DNA of 64,000 bases from an uncultured Flavobacteriales bacterium (GCA_937899835.1 CALCCE010000305.1:1-64000); one strand, 5' to 3'. Positions 18,416 through 26,629 are shown, counted from the first letter of the stretch. The notes: generated from the sequence alone by a model not told the origin. Made by a program: numbers and translations.

Positions 18416-19069
18416 TCAGTTGAGAGCCGAAAACCGGCTCAAGGTCATTTCTTCAAAACTTTTTATGGTAAAATGGGCGTCTTTTAGAATAGCTCCATCA
18501 CCCACACCAATGCAAAACATGCCTCCGGCCTTGGCGGCTTCCACTCCAGCCAGCGAATCTTCAAATACCACACACGAATTTGGAGCCACTGCCATGCTTT
18601 CGGCTCCTTTGAGAAAAACTTCCGGGTGTGGTTTCGATTGGGTAAAACGATTCCCGTCGATCATGTCGTGGAAAAACGATTCCAGGCCCAGCAATTCGAT
18701 CACGCGCGCTCCACTGCGGCTGGCTGAGCCCAGGCATATTTTATAGCCATTGGACTTCAACTCCTGAAGGAAGTTTTCCACTCCGGGAAGAATCTCATTG
18801 CGGCCAATCTTATCGATGTGCTCGAGGTACCAGCTATTTTTTCGGGTAGTGAGCACTTCTTTTTCTTCGGGGCTGCGCTCCAACTGGCCCAGTTTTAAAA
18901 TGCGATTGAGCGATTCAATACGGCTCACGCCTTTAAGTTGCTCGTTGAAGGTTTCGTCAAAATCAACTCCCAGTTCATTGGCCAGGCGTTTCCAGGCTAT
19001 GAAATGGTACTTTGCTGTGTCAACGATCACTCCATCCAAATCGAAAATTACTCCTTGAATGTGTTTCAT
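18416..19069 (-). CDS. pgmB: Beta-phosphoglucomutase
   Basis: 217-aa HAD-superfamily enzyme. The nucleophile/acid pair lies in GVIFDLDGVIVDTAKYHF; the cap domain has the substrate-specificity loop GVSRIESLNRIL; motif II is CLGSASRSG, and the Mg site is CVVFEDSLAGVEAA. It converts beta-glucose 1-phosphate to glucose 6-phosphate in the cytoplasm. The gene is 10 bases upstream of the maltose phosphorylase, whose product is exactly this substrate. Confidence 0.95.
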   Translation of the reverse strand: MKHIQGVIFDLDGVIVDTAKYHFIAWKRLANELGVDFDETFNEQLKGVSRIESLNRILKLGQLERSPEEKEVLTTRKNSWYLEHIDKIGRNEILPGVENFLQELKSNGYKICLGSASRSGARVIELLGLESFFHDMIDGNRFTQSKPHPEVFLKGAESMAVAPNSCVVFEDSLAGVEAAKAGGMFCIGVGDGAILKDAHFTIKSFEEMTLSRFSALN

Positions 19070-19103
19070 TTATGTGTCCGCTTAATGTGGGGTGAGGAGC
19101 AAT

Positions 19104-19514
19104 CTATTGCTGACTAAGGCGCTTGTTTTTTTCTGCAAACTCCTTTCGGAGCCATCCAATAATCAAAAGTTCTGCACTGGCGGGGTTGGTAGCCAATGGA
19201 ATGTTGTTCACGTTGCAAGCCTCCAACAACGCTTTGATGTCTTCGTGGTGAGGTTGGGTCACCTCATGATCTCTGAAGAAAATAACGATATCCACCTGTT
19301 GTTGCTCGATCATTTCCCGGATTTCGATGTAGCCTCCCGAAACTCCGGGACTCAGGTGACGTACCGGAACTTTGAACTGCTCTTTTTCCAGAAATTCTGC
19401 CGAACGGCCGGTGGCTACAATGGTCTTGCCCCAAAGCCAATCTTCCCGGTCTTTCAAAAAAGTAACCAAGGCTGGCTTCATTCGGTTATGGGCCAAAACA
19501 ACGATGTTTTTCAT
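19104..19514 (-). CDS. Methylglyoxal synthase-like protein, altered active site
   Basis: 136-aa MGS-fold protein (VVLAHNRMK near the N-terminus, VDIVIFFRDHEVTQPHHED, NNIPLATNPASAELLI). Compared with E. coli MgsA as I recall it, the histidine of the AHD motif and the PH-x-x-D segment are kept. The catalytic aspartate of GGDQQ is replaced by Y (SGGYIEIR) and the phosphate loop ATGTTG reads ATGRSA. It is therefore likely not a normal methylglyoxal synthase; it may bind a phosphorylated metabolite or have another lyase activity. It sits in the maltose operon between the sugar kinase (21-base gap) and pgmB (34-base gap). A true MgsA would divert dihydroxyacetone phosphate under sugar overload, so a regulatory role is a reasonable guess. 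Confidence 0.8.
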   Translation of the reverse strand: MKNIVVLAHNRMKPALVTFLKDREDWLWGKTIVATGRSAEFLEKEQFKVPVRHLSPGVSGGYIEIREMIEQQQVDIVIFFRDHEVTQPHHEDIKALLEACNVNNIPLATNPASAELLIIGWLRKEFAEKNKRLSQQ

Positions 19515-19535
19515 GATGTGTGGTTGAAAAGAGAA

Positions 19536-20411
19536 TTAAACATTGTTGGGTTGGAAAACTTCGCTCATTTGCTCCACGTGGTAAGCGATGAGGCCATCAA
19601 TTGGCTTTTTGATAACGTTTCCAATCTGAATTTCCAACTCCTCCGCGGCAATCTCCAAAAGATCGCGGAAGTAGAAGGCAATAGAACCCACAAAGTGAAC
19701 GCGGGTTGACTTGTAGTTGGGAAAACAGGTTACATGAAGGTCGAGGAATTCCCGTAAACCCGAAATCACCAATTTCCTGAAATAAGGATCATCCCGGCGG
19801 TTGGAGATGAACCGCATGAAGCTGGCAAGGTACACATTGGCGTGCGGCCGGTTATATACGTTGTCAACGATGTCATCTTTCGTAAGGCGGTAGGTCTCCC
19901 AGAAATCTTCGGCCAAATGCTCTGGAAGCCGCTTGTAGAGGTATTGACTGAGTAACTTCTTGCCGAAATAACTCCCACTGCCTTCATCTCCAAGAATATA
20001 GGCCAACGCCGGAACTTCTTCTTGTAGGGTTATGCCATCAAAATAGCAGGAGTTAGAGCCAGTGCCTACAATGCAACTGATGGAAGGGTTTCCATCCCAG
20101 GTAGAATAGGCAGCCCCGAGCAGATCGTGATCCACCAGCACTTCTGCGTTTTGAAACACGCGGTTGAGGGCCACATCCACAATTTGATTCAATGACGGAC
20201 TGGAGCATCCTGCTCCGTAGAAAAATACGTGCGTAATTTCTCCGGCAAGTGGGGCCAAATCCTGGTGTTGACGTAAGGTTTGTTCGATGAGTTGGCTCGA
20301 ATGAAAGTAGGGATTGAACCCCATGGTTTTAAATTCATTCACCCGCTCACCGGACTTGTCTACCAACCCCCAGTCACATTTGGTCGATCCGCTGTCTGCT
20401 ATTAAGATCAT
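19536..20411 (-). CDS. BadF/GlcNAc-kinase family sugar kinase (candidate glucokinase)
   Basis: About 291 aa, ASKHA-fold kinase of the COG2971 type. The phosphate-1 loop is MILIADSGSTKCDWGLVD, the second nucleotide motif is CIVGTGSNSCYFDG, and the acidic motif is ILGDEGSGSYFGKKLL. The start is the ATG before ILIADSG; the longer open frame upstream is not family sequence. Members act on N-acetylglucosamine or glucosamine, but here it lies in an operon with maltose phosphorylase, which releases free glucose. I infer that it phosphorylates glucose to glucose 6-phosphate. No other glucokinase is visible in the window. Confidence 0.85.
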   Translation of the reverse strand: MILIADSGSTKCDWGLVDKSGERVNEFKTMGFNPYFHSSQLIEQTLRQHQDLAPLAGEITHVFFYGAGCSSPSLNQIVDVALNRVFQNAEVLVDHDLLGAAYSTWDGNPSISCIVGTGSNSCYFDGITLQEEVPALAYILGDEGSGSYFGKKLLSQYLYKRLPEHLAEDFWETYRLTKDDIVDNVYNRPHANVYLASFMRFISNRRDDPYFRKLVISGLREFLDLHVTCFPNYKSTRVHFVGSIAFYFRDLLEIAAEELEIQIGNVIKKPIDGLIAYHVEQMSEVFQPNNV

Positions 20412-20500
20412 ATCTCGAAGTATAGGTCTGCTTGTAGAATGTCGAATCAATGAGTGGCAGGAACGATCCTTGCCGCCCATTGAAAAATAGAATGCTTGTT

Positions 20501-21511
20501 TTACACGCCAACGGCAAGCCGCTGGGAAATTCGAGCGGCAAGGTCAACTACCCGCGCGGCATAACCCGCCTCGTTGTCGTACCAGCCCACTATCTTTACC
20601 ATGTTTCCATTTACAGAAGTGAGCGCAGAATCGAAAATGCAGGAATGGCGGTTCCCCACAATATCGGCCGATACAATCGGATCTTGGGTGTATTCCAAAA
20701 TACCTTTCATTCCGTCTTCTGAAGCCGCACGCATGGCGTTGTTCACTTCTTCAACCGTTACCTCCCGGTGGAGGATAGCTGTAAAATCGGTGACTGATCC
20801 ATCGGGTACGGGAACACGCATGGCGTTTCCGTCCAATTTTCCTGCCAATTCAGGCAAAACCAGCCCAACCGCTTTGGCCGCTCCGGTTGTGGTTGGAACA
20901 ATGCTCAAGGCGGCAGCACGAGCCCTTCTTAAATCTCGATGGGGCGCATCCTGAATGCGTTGATCAGCCGTGTAAGCATGAATGGTTGTAATATACCCTT
21001 TTTCAATGCCAAATTTGTCATGAAGTACTTTGGCCATCGGAGCCAGGCAATTGGTAGTGCAGGAAGCATTGGAGATTACCGCATCATCCGCTTCCAAAGC
21101 CTCATCGTTGACGCCAAGTACCACTGTGGTTACCCCGCCTTTACCCGGGGCGGATACAATAACCCTTGAGGCTCCTGCCTCTAAATGTTTGGAAGCATCG
21201 TCTTTATGCACAAAGCGACCAGTTGCTTCCACAACAATGTCGACCTGGTGTTGCTTCCAAGGTAGCTGAGCAGGATCTTTTTCTGCATATACCTGAATCG
21301 CACGACCGTTCACTACCAATTCATTGTCGGTAGCGGCTACGGTCCCATCAAAACGACCGTGTACAGAGTCGTATTTGAGTAAGTGGGCGAGGGTATGGGT
21401 ATCGGTAAGATCGTTGATAGCAACTACTTCAAGGTTTTCGTTGCTCAATAAGTTGCGAAAGCTCAGGCGGCCGATCCGCCCAAATCCATTGATAGCAATT
21501 TTAGTGCTCAT
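20501..21511 (-). CDS. gap: Glyceraldehyde-3-phosphate dehydrogenase, type I
   Basis: 336 aa, full length. The NAD-binding N-terminus reads KIAINGFGRIGRLSFRN, the catalytic cysteine is in SNASCTTNCLAP, and the C-terminal domain has WYDNEAGYAARV. It oxidises glyceraldehyde 3-phosphate in lower glycolysis. The gene lies 42 bases after pfkA and 89 bases before the sugar kinase, all on the minus strand, so it is likely induced with maltodextrin genes. It may be one of several gap copies in the genome; this cannot be judged here. Confidence 0.97.
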   Translation of the reverse strand: MSTKIAINGFGRIGRLSFRNLLSNENLEVVAINDLTDTHTLAHLLKYDSVHGRFDGTVAATDNELVVNGRAIQVYAEKDPAQLPWKQHQVDIVVEATGRFVHKDDASKHLEAGASRVIVSAPGKGGVTTVVLGVNDEALEADDAVISNASCTTNCLAPMAKVLHDKFGIEKGYITTIHAYTADQRIQDAPHRDLRRARAAALSIVPTTTGAAKAVGLVLPELAGKLDGNAMRVPVPDGSVTDFTAILHREVTVEEVNNAMRAASEDGMKGILEYTQDPIVSADIVGNRHSCIFDSALTSVNGNMVKIVGWYDNEAGYAARVVDLAARISQRLAVGV

Positions 21512-21553
21512 AGTTCTCTATTTCGTAGTGTGGGTAAGGTCTTGAGTTGTAAG

Positions 21554-22537
21554 TTAAATCGATAGAATTTTAGAAATCCGAAGCATTTCCGAATTCATAT
21601 CTGAGTTCAGTTTTAAGGCGTTTTCCAATAGAGTAACCGCCATTTGGCCTTTTCGCGTGCCCACCATAACGTCTTTTCGGCCATTGAGCAATCCTTCAAC
21701 TGCCGCTACGCCCATGCGGCCTGCCAACACACGGTCGTAGCAGGAAGGAGCGCCACCGCGTTGCAAATGCCCAAGAATGGTGACTTTGGTATCGTAATGG
21801 TCATATTGCTCTTGCACCTGTTTGGCTACTTCGTAAGCCCCACCGTTTACGTTACCTTCTGCAACTATAACAATGCTAGAGGTCTTTTTGCTTTTGGCGC
21901 CCCGTTCTAAAATGGTAACAAGCTCTTCAATGCTGCGTTCTTCTTCGGGCAACATAATGGCAACCGCGCCAGTTGCAATGCCAGCGTGTAGGGCAATAAA
22001 GCCCGAATCTCGGCCCATGACCTCCACAAAAAACAATCGGTTGTGGGAAGAGGCTGTATCGCGAATTTTATCGATGCATTCTACTACTACGTTGGTGGCC
22101 GTATCGAAACCAATGGTGTGGTCGGTACCATAGAGGTCGTTGTCAATCGTGCCGGGCAGGCCAATGACCGGTACTCCGTGCTCCTGGTAAAATTTGTGTG
22201 CTCCGGTAAAAGTTCCGTTACCCCCGATGACCACTAAAGCATCAATTTTATGTTTTTGTAACGTTTGGAGTGCTTTATAGCGGCCTTTTTCCGTCATGAA
22301 TTCTTTGCTACGGGCCGACTTGAGAATGGTGCCGCCACGGCCTAAGATCTTACTCACCGACCGCACGTGCAGCGGTTTTACTTCATCATTGATCAAGCCG
22401 TCGTAGCCCCGAAAAATACCGTGTGCATCCAGGTTGTAGTAGCTGCAACTGCGCACTACTGCCCGAATAGCAGCATTCATTCCAGGAGCATCACCTCCCG
22501 AAGTCAAAACACCAATACGTTTAATTTCCGCACTCAT
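21554..22537 (-). CDS. pfkA: 6-phosphofructokinase
   Basis: About 327 aa. The family motifs are IGVLTSGGDAPGMN, the catalytic GTIDNDLYGTDHTIGFDTA, the effector-side MGRDSGFIALHAG, and LGHLQRGG near the C-terminus. It phosphorylates fructose 6-phosphate. The Mg-ATP loop reads VIGGNGTFTG where the E. coli enzyme has GGDGS, so the usual aspartate is asparagine; the first glycine pattern is not that of the PPi-dependent type (GGDDT). The start is the ATG at 22537; a TTG four codons upstream is less likely. It is the first gene of the minus-strand block, downstream of operator site A. Confidence 0.95.
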   Translation of the reverse strand: MSAEIKRIGVLTSGGDAPGMNAAIRAVVRSCSYYNLDAHGIFRGYDGLINDEVKPLHVRSVSKILGRGGTILKSARSKEFMTEKGRYKALQTLQKHKIDALVVIGGNGTFTGAHKFYQEHGVPVIGLPGTIDNDLYGTDHTIGFDTATNVVVECIDKIRDTASSHNRLFFVEVMGRDSGFIALHAGIATGAVAIMLPEEERSIEELVTILERGAKSKKTSSIVIVAEGNVNGGAYEVAKQVQEQYDHYDTKVTILGHLQRGGAPSCYDRVLAGRMGVAAVEGLLNGRKDVMVGTRKGQMAVTLLENALKLNSDMNSEMLRISKILSI

Positions 22538-22624
22538 AGGTTTGGGCAAAATTCCTTCCTGAATAAACGTGTTGTGTCAATACACGAACTGGGAAACGGA
22601 TACAATAATCCGAATTTCGAACGA

Positions 22625-22655
22625 CCAAGTTAGTGTATTGTTTACACTTTGCAAA
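22625..22655 (-). promoter_or_regulatory. Proposed promoter of the pfkA operon
   Basis: On the minus strand TTTG (22655-22652) and TAACTTGG (22632-22625, one mismatch to TAnnTTTG) are 19 bases apart. Operator A fills the spacer between them, so a bound repressor would block RNA polymerase. Confidence 0.5.
22632..22648. promoter_or_regulatory. Proposed maltodextrin operator, site A
   Basis: AGTGTA-TTGTT-TACACT, a perfect 6+6 dyad with a 5-base spacer and half-site centres 11 bp apart. It lies in the divergent region between pfkA and the NUDIX regulator gene. Confidence 0.7.
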
Positions 22656-22715
22656 AAGTTGTTTATATTTTCAGGAACGGAAGTAATGCTCAATCCAGCA
22701 ATCTGAGCGATTGTT

Positions 22716-22723
22716 TACATTTG
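22716..22723 (+). promoter_or_regulatory. -7 promoter element of the NUDIX regulator gene
   Basis: TACATTTG is an exact match to TAnnTTTG and lies 25 bases before the ATG at 22749. I see no clear -33 TTTG. Operator A is about 70 bases upstream, too far to overlap this promoter. Confidence 0.5.
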
Positions 22724-22748
22724 TCCATAAGGTCCAACTTGAATCGAT

Positions 22749-23450
22749 ATGACCAATAAAAATCTCAACCCCAATGTCTCTGTCGACTGTGCTGTATTTG
22801 GTTTCCACGAAGAGCAGCTAAAAGTTCTCCTGATTGAGCAAAAAGCCGGAGACGGAGGCAACCTTGTACAATTGGCGCTTCCGGGCGATCTCGTTTTAGA
22901 AAACGAGGACCTGGATCAGGCCGCATCTCGTGTATTGAAAGAGCTTACCAGCTTGAAAGGGATCTACCTCAAGCAATTCCAGGCTTTTGGGCACCCCGAC
23001 AGGGTGCGAAATGTAAAAGATCAAGAATGGCTGCGTTCGTTTCGCGACAATCCCGAAGCACGGGTGATTACCATTGCCTACTATTCCTTAGTGAAGATGG
23101 AAGACTATGAACCGAGTGCTTCTTCCTTTGCTGGAAAAGTGGTTTGGGAAGACATACACAACATTCCTCAACTGGCTTTTGACCACAATGAAATCCTCAG
23201 CCATGCATACGAACACCTGAAAGGCGAAATTCTCGACAAGCCAATTGGTTTCGAACTCTTGCCAGAAAAATTCACCCTAAGTCAGCTTCAACGGCTGTAT
23301 GAGGTGGTTTTGGACCGAAAGTTGGACAAGCGCAACTTTAGGAAAAAGCTGAAAAAAATGGATCAGGTAGTGGCGTTAGATGAGAAGCAAACGGGGGTGT
23401 TACATAAACCTGCACAGCTCTATACCTTTCACCAAAACGGTAGCCACTAA
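22749..23450 (+). CDS. NUDIX-winged helix transcriptional regulator (NrtR/AraR-like)
   Basis: 233 aa. The N-terminal NUDIX fold (NVSVDCAVFGFHEEQLKVLL ... VITIAYYSLV) is followed by a winged-helix C-terminus (FTLSQLQRLYEVVLDRKLDK RNFRKKL). The NUDIX box is degenerate: SRVLKELTSLKG lacks the REUxEE metal-binding glutamates, as expected for a ligand sensor rather than a hydrolase. Related Bacteroidota regulators are known to control sugar genes (AraR in Bacteroides). It is the only DNA-binding regulator inside the maltodextrin locus, divergent from pfkA with operator A between them, so I infer it binds the 17-bp dyads. The effector is unknown; a sugar phosphate or nucleotide sugar is plausible. 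Confidence 0.88.
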   Translation: MTNKNLNPNVSVDCAVFGFHEEQLKVLLIEQKAGDGGNLVQLALPGDLVLENEDLDQAASRVLKELTSLKGIYLKQFQAFGHPDRVRNVKDQEWLRSFRDNPEARVITIAYYSLVKMEDYEPSASSFAGKVVWEDIHNIPQLAFDHNEILSHAYEHLKGEILDKPIGFELLPEKFTLSQLQRLYEVVLDRKLDKRNFRKKLKKMDQVVALDEKQTGVLHKPAQLYTFHQNGSH

Positions 23451-23717
23451 GCGGACAAACATCATTTCTTAAGGGAAGAGTGCTTACCTGTTGTGCTCCA
23501 TGGACATAGTCCGGGAAGACTATCCTTTTTCGCATAAATCGGGCGCAGGTAACTTTGGTCGGAACCTGAGTTGGTAGTAGCGTAATTTTCATTTTAGCGT
23601 CATCATTTTCGCCCTTGTTTTCATCTGCCGAAGGTTGTGTTCACTTTTGGGCGTTTTTGGAATTGCAAGATTCTGAACCTTTGAGCACTGGGAGGATCGG
23701 ATTGTCCTAATTTTGAC

Positions 23718-23749
23718 TTTGTGTAGATAGTACACTTTCTATATATTTG
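23718..23749 (+). promoter_or_regulatory. Promoter of the T9SS GH13 gene
   Basis: TTTG (23718-23721) and TATATTTG (23742-23749, exact TAnnTTTG) are 20 bases apart. Operator B fills the spacer. The -7 box ends 27 bases before the proposed TTG start. Confidence 0.65.
23720..23736. promoter_or_regulatory. Proposed maltodextrin operator, site B
   Basis: TGTGTA-GATAG-TACACT fits the shared dyad with one outer mismatch in the left half. It lies between the -33 and -7 elements of the T9SS amylase promoter. Confidence 0.65.
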
Positions 23750-23776
23750 TCATCTGCTACCTTTAAATTTATTGGT

Positions 23777-26623
23777 TTGAAAAAGTTCTTTACCCTCCTT
23801 TTGCCACTTCTTCTCACAACCTTATTGCACGCCCAGGTTGTGACCATAAATCCACCATTTGCTACTCAAAGTGATGTAGTGACCGTAACCTTCGATGCCA
23901 CTTTAGGTAATGGGGCCTTGGTGGGCGTTAATCAGGTGTATGCGCACACGGGTGTTATTACCAACAACAGCACGGGGCCATCGGATTGGCAGCATGTGGT
24001 AGGTAACTGGGGAACTGCCGATCCGGTGGTTCAAATGACCAATATCGGCAACAACAAACACACTATAGTCATCGACATCACCCAGTTTTACGGTGTTCCA
24101 ACCGGTGAAACGGTTCAAGAGTTGGCTTTTGTATTTCGCAACGCCGATGGTTCTGTAGTTGGCCGTGCTTCTGATGGTTCCGACATTTTTGTACCCATTT
24201 TTGCGGGTGGTTTCAACGGAAGTATCACCTTGCCGGCTCAGCCTCCAATCGTGGTTGGTACAGATGTAGTGCAGGTAGAAATGCAAACCAGTTCCAATGC
24301 AGAGATCAAGCTTTTCCACGATGGAACTCAAATTGCCATCGAGCCCAACGGTACTAGTCTAAACCATTCCTTTACGGCTTCTACTTATGGTCCGGGCAAA
24401 TTCGAATTGGTAATGACCGCTGACAATGGTTCCAATGTCATCACCGACACGACGTATTACATTATGCGTGGCGCGGTCCAAATTGGAAATACACCAAGTG
24501 GAGTAGTAGATGGAATCAATTACACCAGTCCAACTTCGGTTACCCTCCAACTGCATGCTCCTTTCAAAGACTACGTTTACGTAGTTGGTGATTTCAACAA
24601 TTGGGAAGCCGATCCGAATTATTACATGACCCAAACCCCCGATGGTGCACGTTGGTGGTTGGAAATCAACAATTTAAATCCGGGTCAAGAGTATGCGTTT
24701 CAATACCAAATTGGAGATGAGAAACTGCGCGTAGGCGATGTGTATTCCGACAAGGTGCTCGATCCCTGGAACGATCAATACATTCCTGCTTCCGTATATC
24801 CAAACCTCAAGGCCTATCCTACCGGGAAGACCACGAACATGGTTTCCATATTGCAAACCGATCAAACGCCCTATGCGTGGGACCCAAGTGTCAACTACGC
24901 CCGCCCCGATCAGGAAAATCTGGTGATCTACGAATTGTTGGTGCGCGATTTTGAAGCAACGCACAGCTGGGAAACTTTGATTGATACCCTCGATTATCTT
25001 GAAAATCTCGGCATCAACGCCATTCAACTCATGCCCATCATGGAGTTTGAAGGCAATGAAAGTTGGGGCTACAACCCGGCCTTTTTCTTTGCTCCTGATA
25101 AATACTATGGCACAAAAGACAAGTTCAAAGAATTTGTAGAAGAAGCACACCGGCGGGACATCGCCATTTTGTTGGACATTGCGCTCAACCATTCGTTCGG
25201 TCAAAACCCGCAAGTGCGCATGTATTTCGATGCCAATGCAGGCCAATTCGGACAGCCGACTTCACAAAGTCCCTGGTTTCACGAAACTGCTCGTCACGAT
25301 TTCAACGTGGGGTATGATTACGATCATGAAGCTCAAGCCACCAAAGATTTTGTAGATCGGGTGGTAACGTATTGGATTCAGGAATACCAGGTAGACGGTT
25401 ACCGTTTCGATCTTTCCAAAGGGTTTACCAACAACGTAACCATTGGCAATATTGGCGCCTGGAATGCCTACGATCAAAGCCGAATCAATCTTTGGAAACG
25501 TATTTCTGATGTTATCCGCAACGTAGACCCTACTTCAATTCTCATTTTGGAGCATTTCTCCGACAACAGTGAAGAAACCGAGTTGAGCAACTACGGCTTT
25601 ATGCTTTGGGGCAACATGAACCACGAATACAACGAGGCTACCATGGGTTACAGCAGCAATTTATTTGGTGTGACGCACCACAGTCGTGGCTGGAACGACA
25701 AGCACCTGGTGGGCTTCATGGAAAGTCATGATGAGCAGCGTTTGATGTACAAAAACCTTCAATTTGGAAACAGCAATGGAGGCTACGACATCACCAACGA
25801 GGCCACTGGCTTGAGTCGTTTGGAGTTAGCAGCCAATTTTTTCTTCCCGATTCCGGGGCCAAAAATGCTCTGGCAATTTGGCGAAGTAGGCTACGATTTT
25901 CCCATCAACTACTGCCCTGATGGCACCATTGATCCAGGATGCCGCACCAGCAATAAGCCCATTCGTTGGGATTATTTTCAAGAGGCCAATCGCATTCGGG
26001 TTTACAAAGTATTTGGAGCGCTCAATCAACTGAAGATTACCGAACCTGCTTTTACCAGCAACGATTTTAACTACATTTTGGACCAGCCCATGAAGCGCCT
26101 TAGAATCAACCATGCTTCGATGAATGTTGATGTTTTGGGCAACTTCAATGTAACTGCGGGAGACATTACTCCAAGCTTTCAACACACCGGGTGGTGGTAT
26201 GAGTATTTTACCGGCGATAGCATTGACGTAACGGATACGGAAGCTCCAATCAATCTGCAACCGGGAGAGTATCGCTTTTACACGGATGTGAAACTGACTA
26301 CTCCTGAATTAACCGTAAGTGCCGAAGAGATCGGACTTCCGGCAGGAGAGCGCTTGGAACCAATGGCTTATCCCAATCCTTTTTCCGATCAAATCACGCT
26401 GGCTTATCCAGTTGAGGAAGCGGGCAATGTGACCATTACTGTATACGATTTACTCGGCCAGGAAGTGACCCGTTTGGTAGACCGCAACCACCAACAAGGA
26501 TATTATTCTATCCGTTGGGACGGCACCTCAGCTTCCGGCGAAAGTCTGCCCAATGGCTACTACCTTTTTACCGTTCAAATTGACGGTGAGGTATTCAGCG
26601 GAAAAATGGCAATCAACCGATAA
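23777..26623 (+). CDS. T9SS-exported GH13 alpha-amylase/pullulanase-like enzyme
   Basis: About 948 aa, surface or extracellular. Order: signal peptide; an N-terminal Ig-like domain (INPPFATQSDVVTVTFDA) resembling the small starch-binding protein at 31817; a CBM48-like domain (YVVGDFNNWEADPNYYM); the GH13 barrel from about residue 370; and a C-terminal FlgD-like T9SS sorting domain (MAYPNPFSDQ ... GKMAINR). Catalytic residues: D in VDGYRFDLSKG, E in LILEHFSDN, D in FMESHDEQR. There is no ATG in frame near the start. A TTG at 23777 yields a classic signal (MKKFFTLLLPLLLTTLLHAQ), and an upstream TTG at 23747 lies inside the -7 box, so 23777 is preferred. Confidence 0.9.
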   Translation: MKKFFTLLLPLLLTTLLHAQVVTINPPFATQSDVVTVTFDATLGNGALVGVNQVYAHTGVITNNSTGPSDWQHVVGNWGTADPVVQMTNIGNNKHTIVIDITQFYGVPTGETVQELAFVFRNADGSVVGRASDGSDIFVPIFAGGFNGSITLPAQPPIVVGTDVVQVEMQTSSNAEIKLFHDGTQIAIEPNGTSLNHSFTASTYGPGKFELVMTADNGSNVITDTTYYIMRGAVQIGNTPSGVVDGINYTSPTSVTLQLHAPFKDYVYVVGDFNNWEADPNYYMTQTPDGARWWLEINNLNPGQEYAFQYQIGDEKLRVGDVYSDKVLDPWNDQYIPASVYPNLKAYPTGKTTNMVSILQTDQTPYAWDPSVNYARPDQENLVIYELLVRDFEATHSWETLIDTLDYLENLGINAIQLMPIMEFEGNESWGYNPAFFFAPDKYYGTKDKFKEFVEEAHRRDIAILLDIALNHSFGQNPQVRMYFDANAGQFGQPTSQSPWFHETARHDFNVGYDYDHEAQATKDFVDRVVTYWIQEYQVDGYRFDLSKGFTNNVTIGNIGAWNAYDQSRINLWKRISDVIRNVDPTSILILEHFSDNSEETELSNYGFMLWGNMNHEYNEATMGYSSNLFGVTHHSRGWNDKHLVGFMESHDEQRLMYKNLQFGNSNGGYDITNEATGLSRLELAANFFFPIPGPKMLWQFGEVGYDFPINYCPDGTIDPGCRTSNKPIRWDYFQEANRIRVYKVFGALNQLKITEPAFTSNDFNYILDQPMKRLRINHASMNVDVLGNFNVTAGDITPSFQHTGWWYEYFTGDSIDVTDTEAPINLQPGEYRFYTDVKLTTPELTVSAEEIGLPAGERLEPMAYPNPFSDQITLAYPVEEAGNVTITVYDLLGQEVTRLVDRNHQQGYYSIRWDGTSASGESLPNGYYLFTVQIDGEVFSGKMAINR

Positions 26624-26629
26624 TTTATC

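Larger units (their letters stand above)
23451..23776. other. Intergenic region before the T9SS amylase
   Basis: These 326 bases after the regulator gene have no credible gene. The last 60 bases hold the promoter and operator B, listed separately; in the rest I see nothing. Confidence 0.6.

Noticed and set aside
19104-19514. Methylglyoxal synthase-like gene as a pseudogene
   Set aside because: The frame is intact, spacing is operon-like, and the rest of the fold is conserved; only active-site positions are changed.
22574-22585. GTGT-CAAT-ACAC inverted repeat near operator A
   Set aside because: The spacing is 4 between 4-base arms and the outer bases do not fit the 17-bp dyad; kept out of the operator set.
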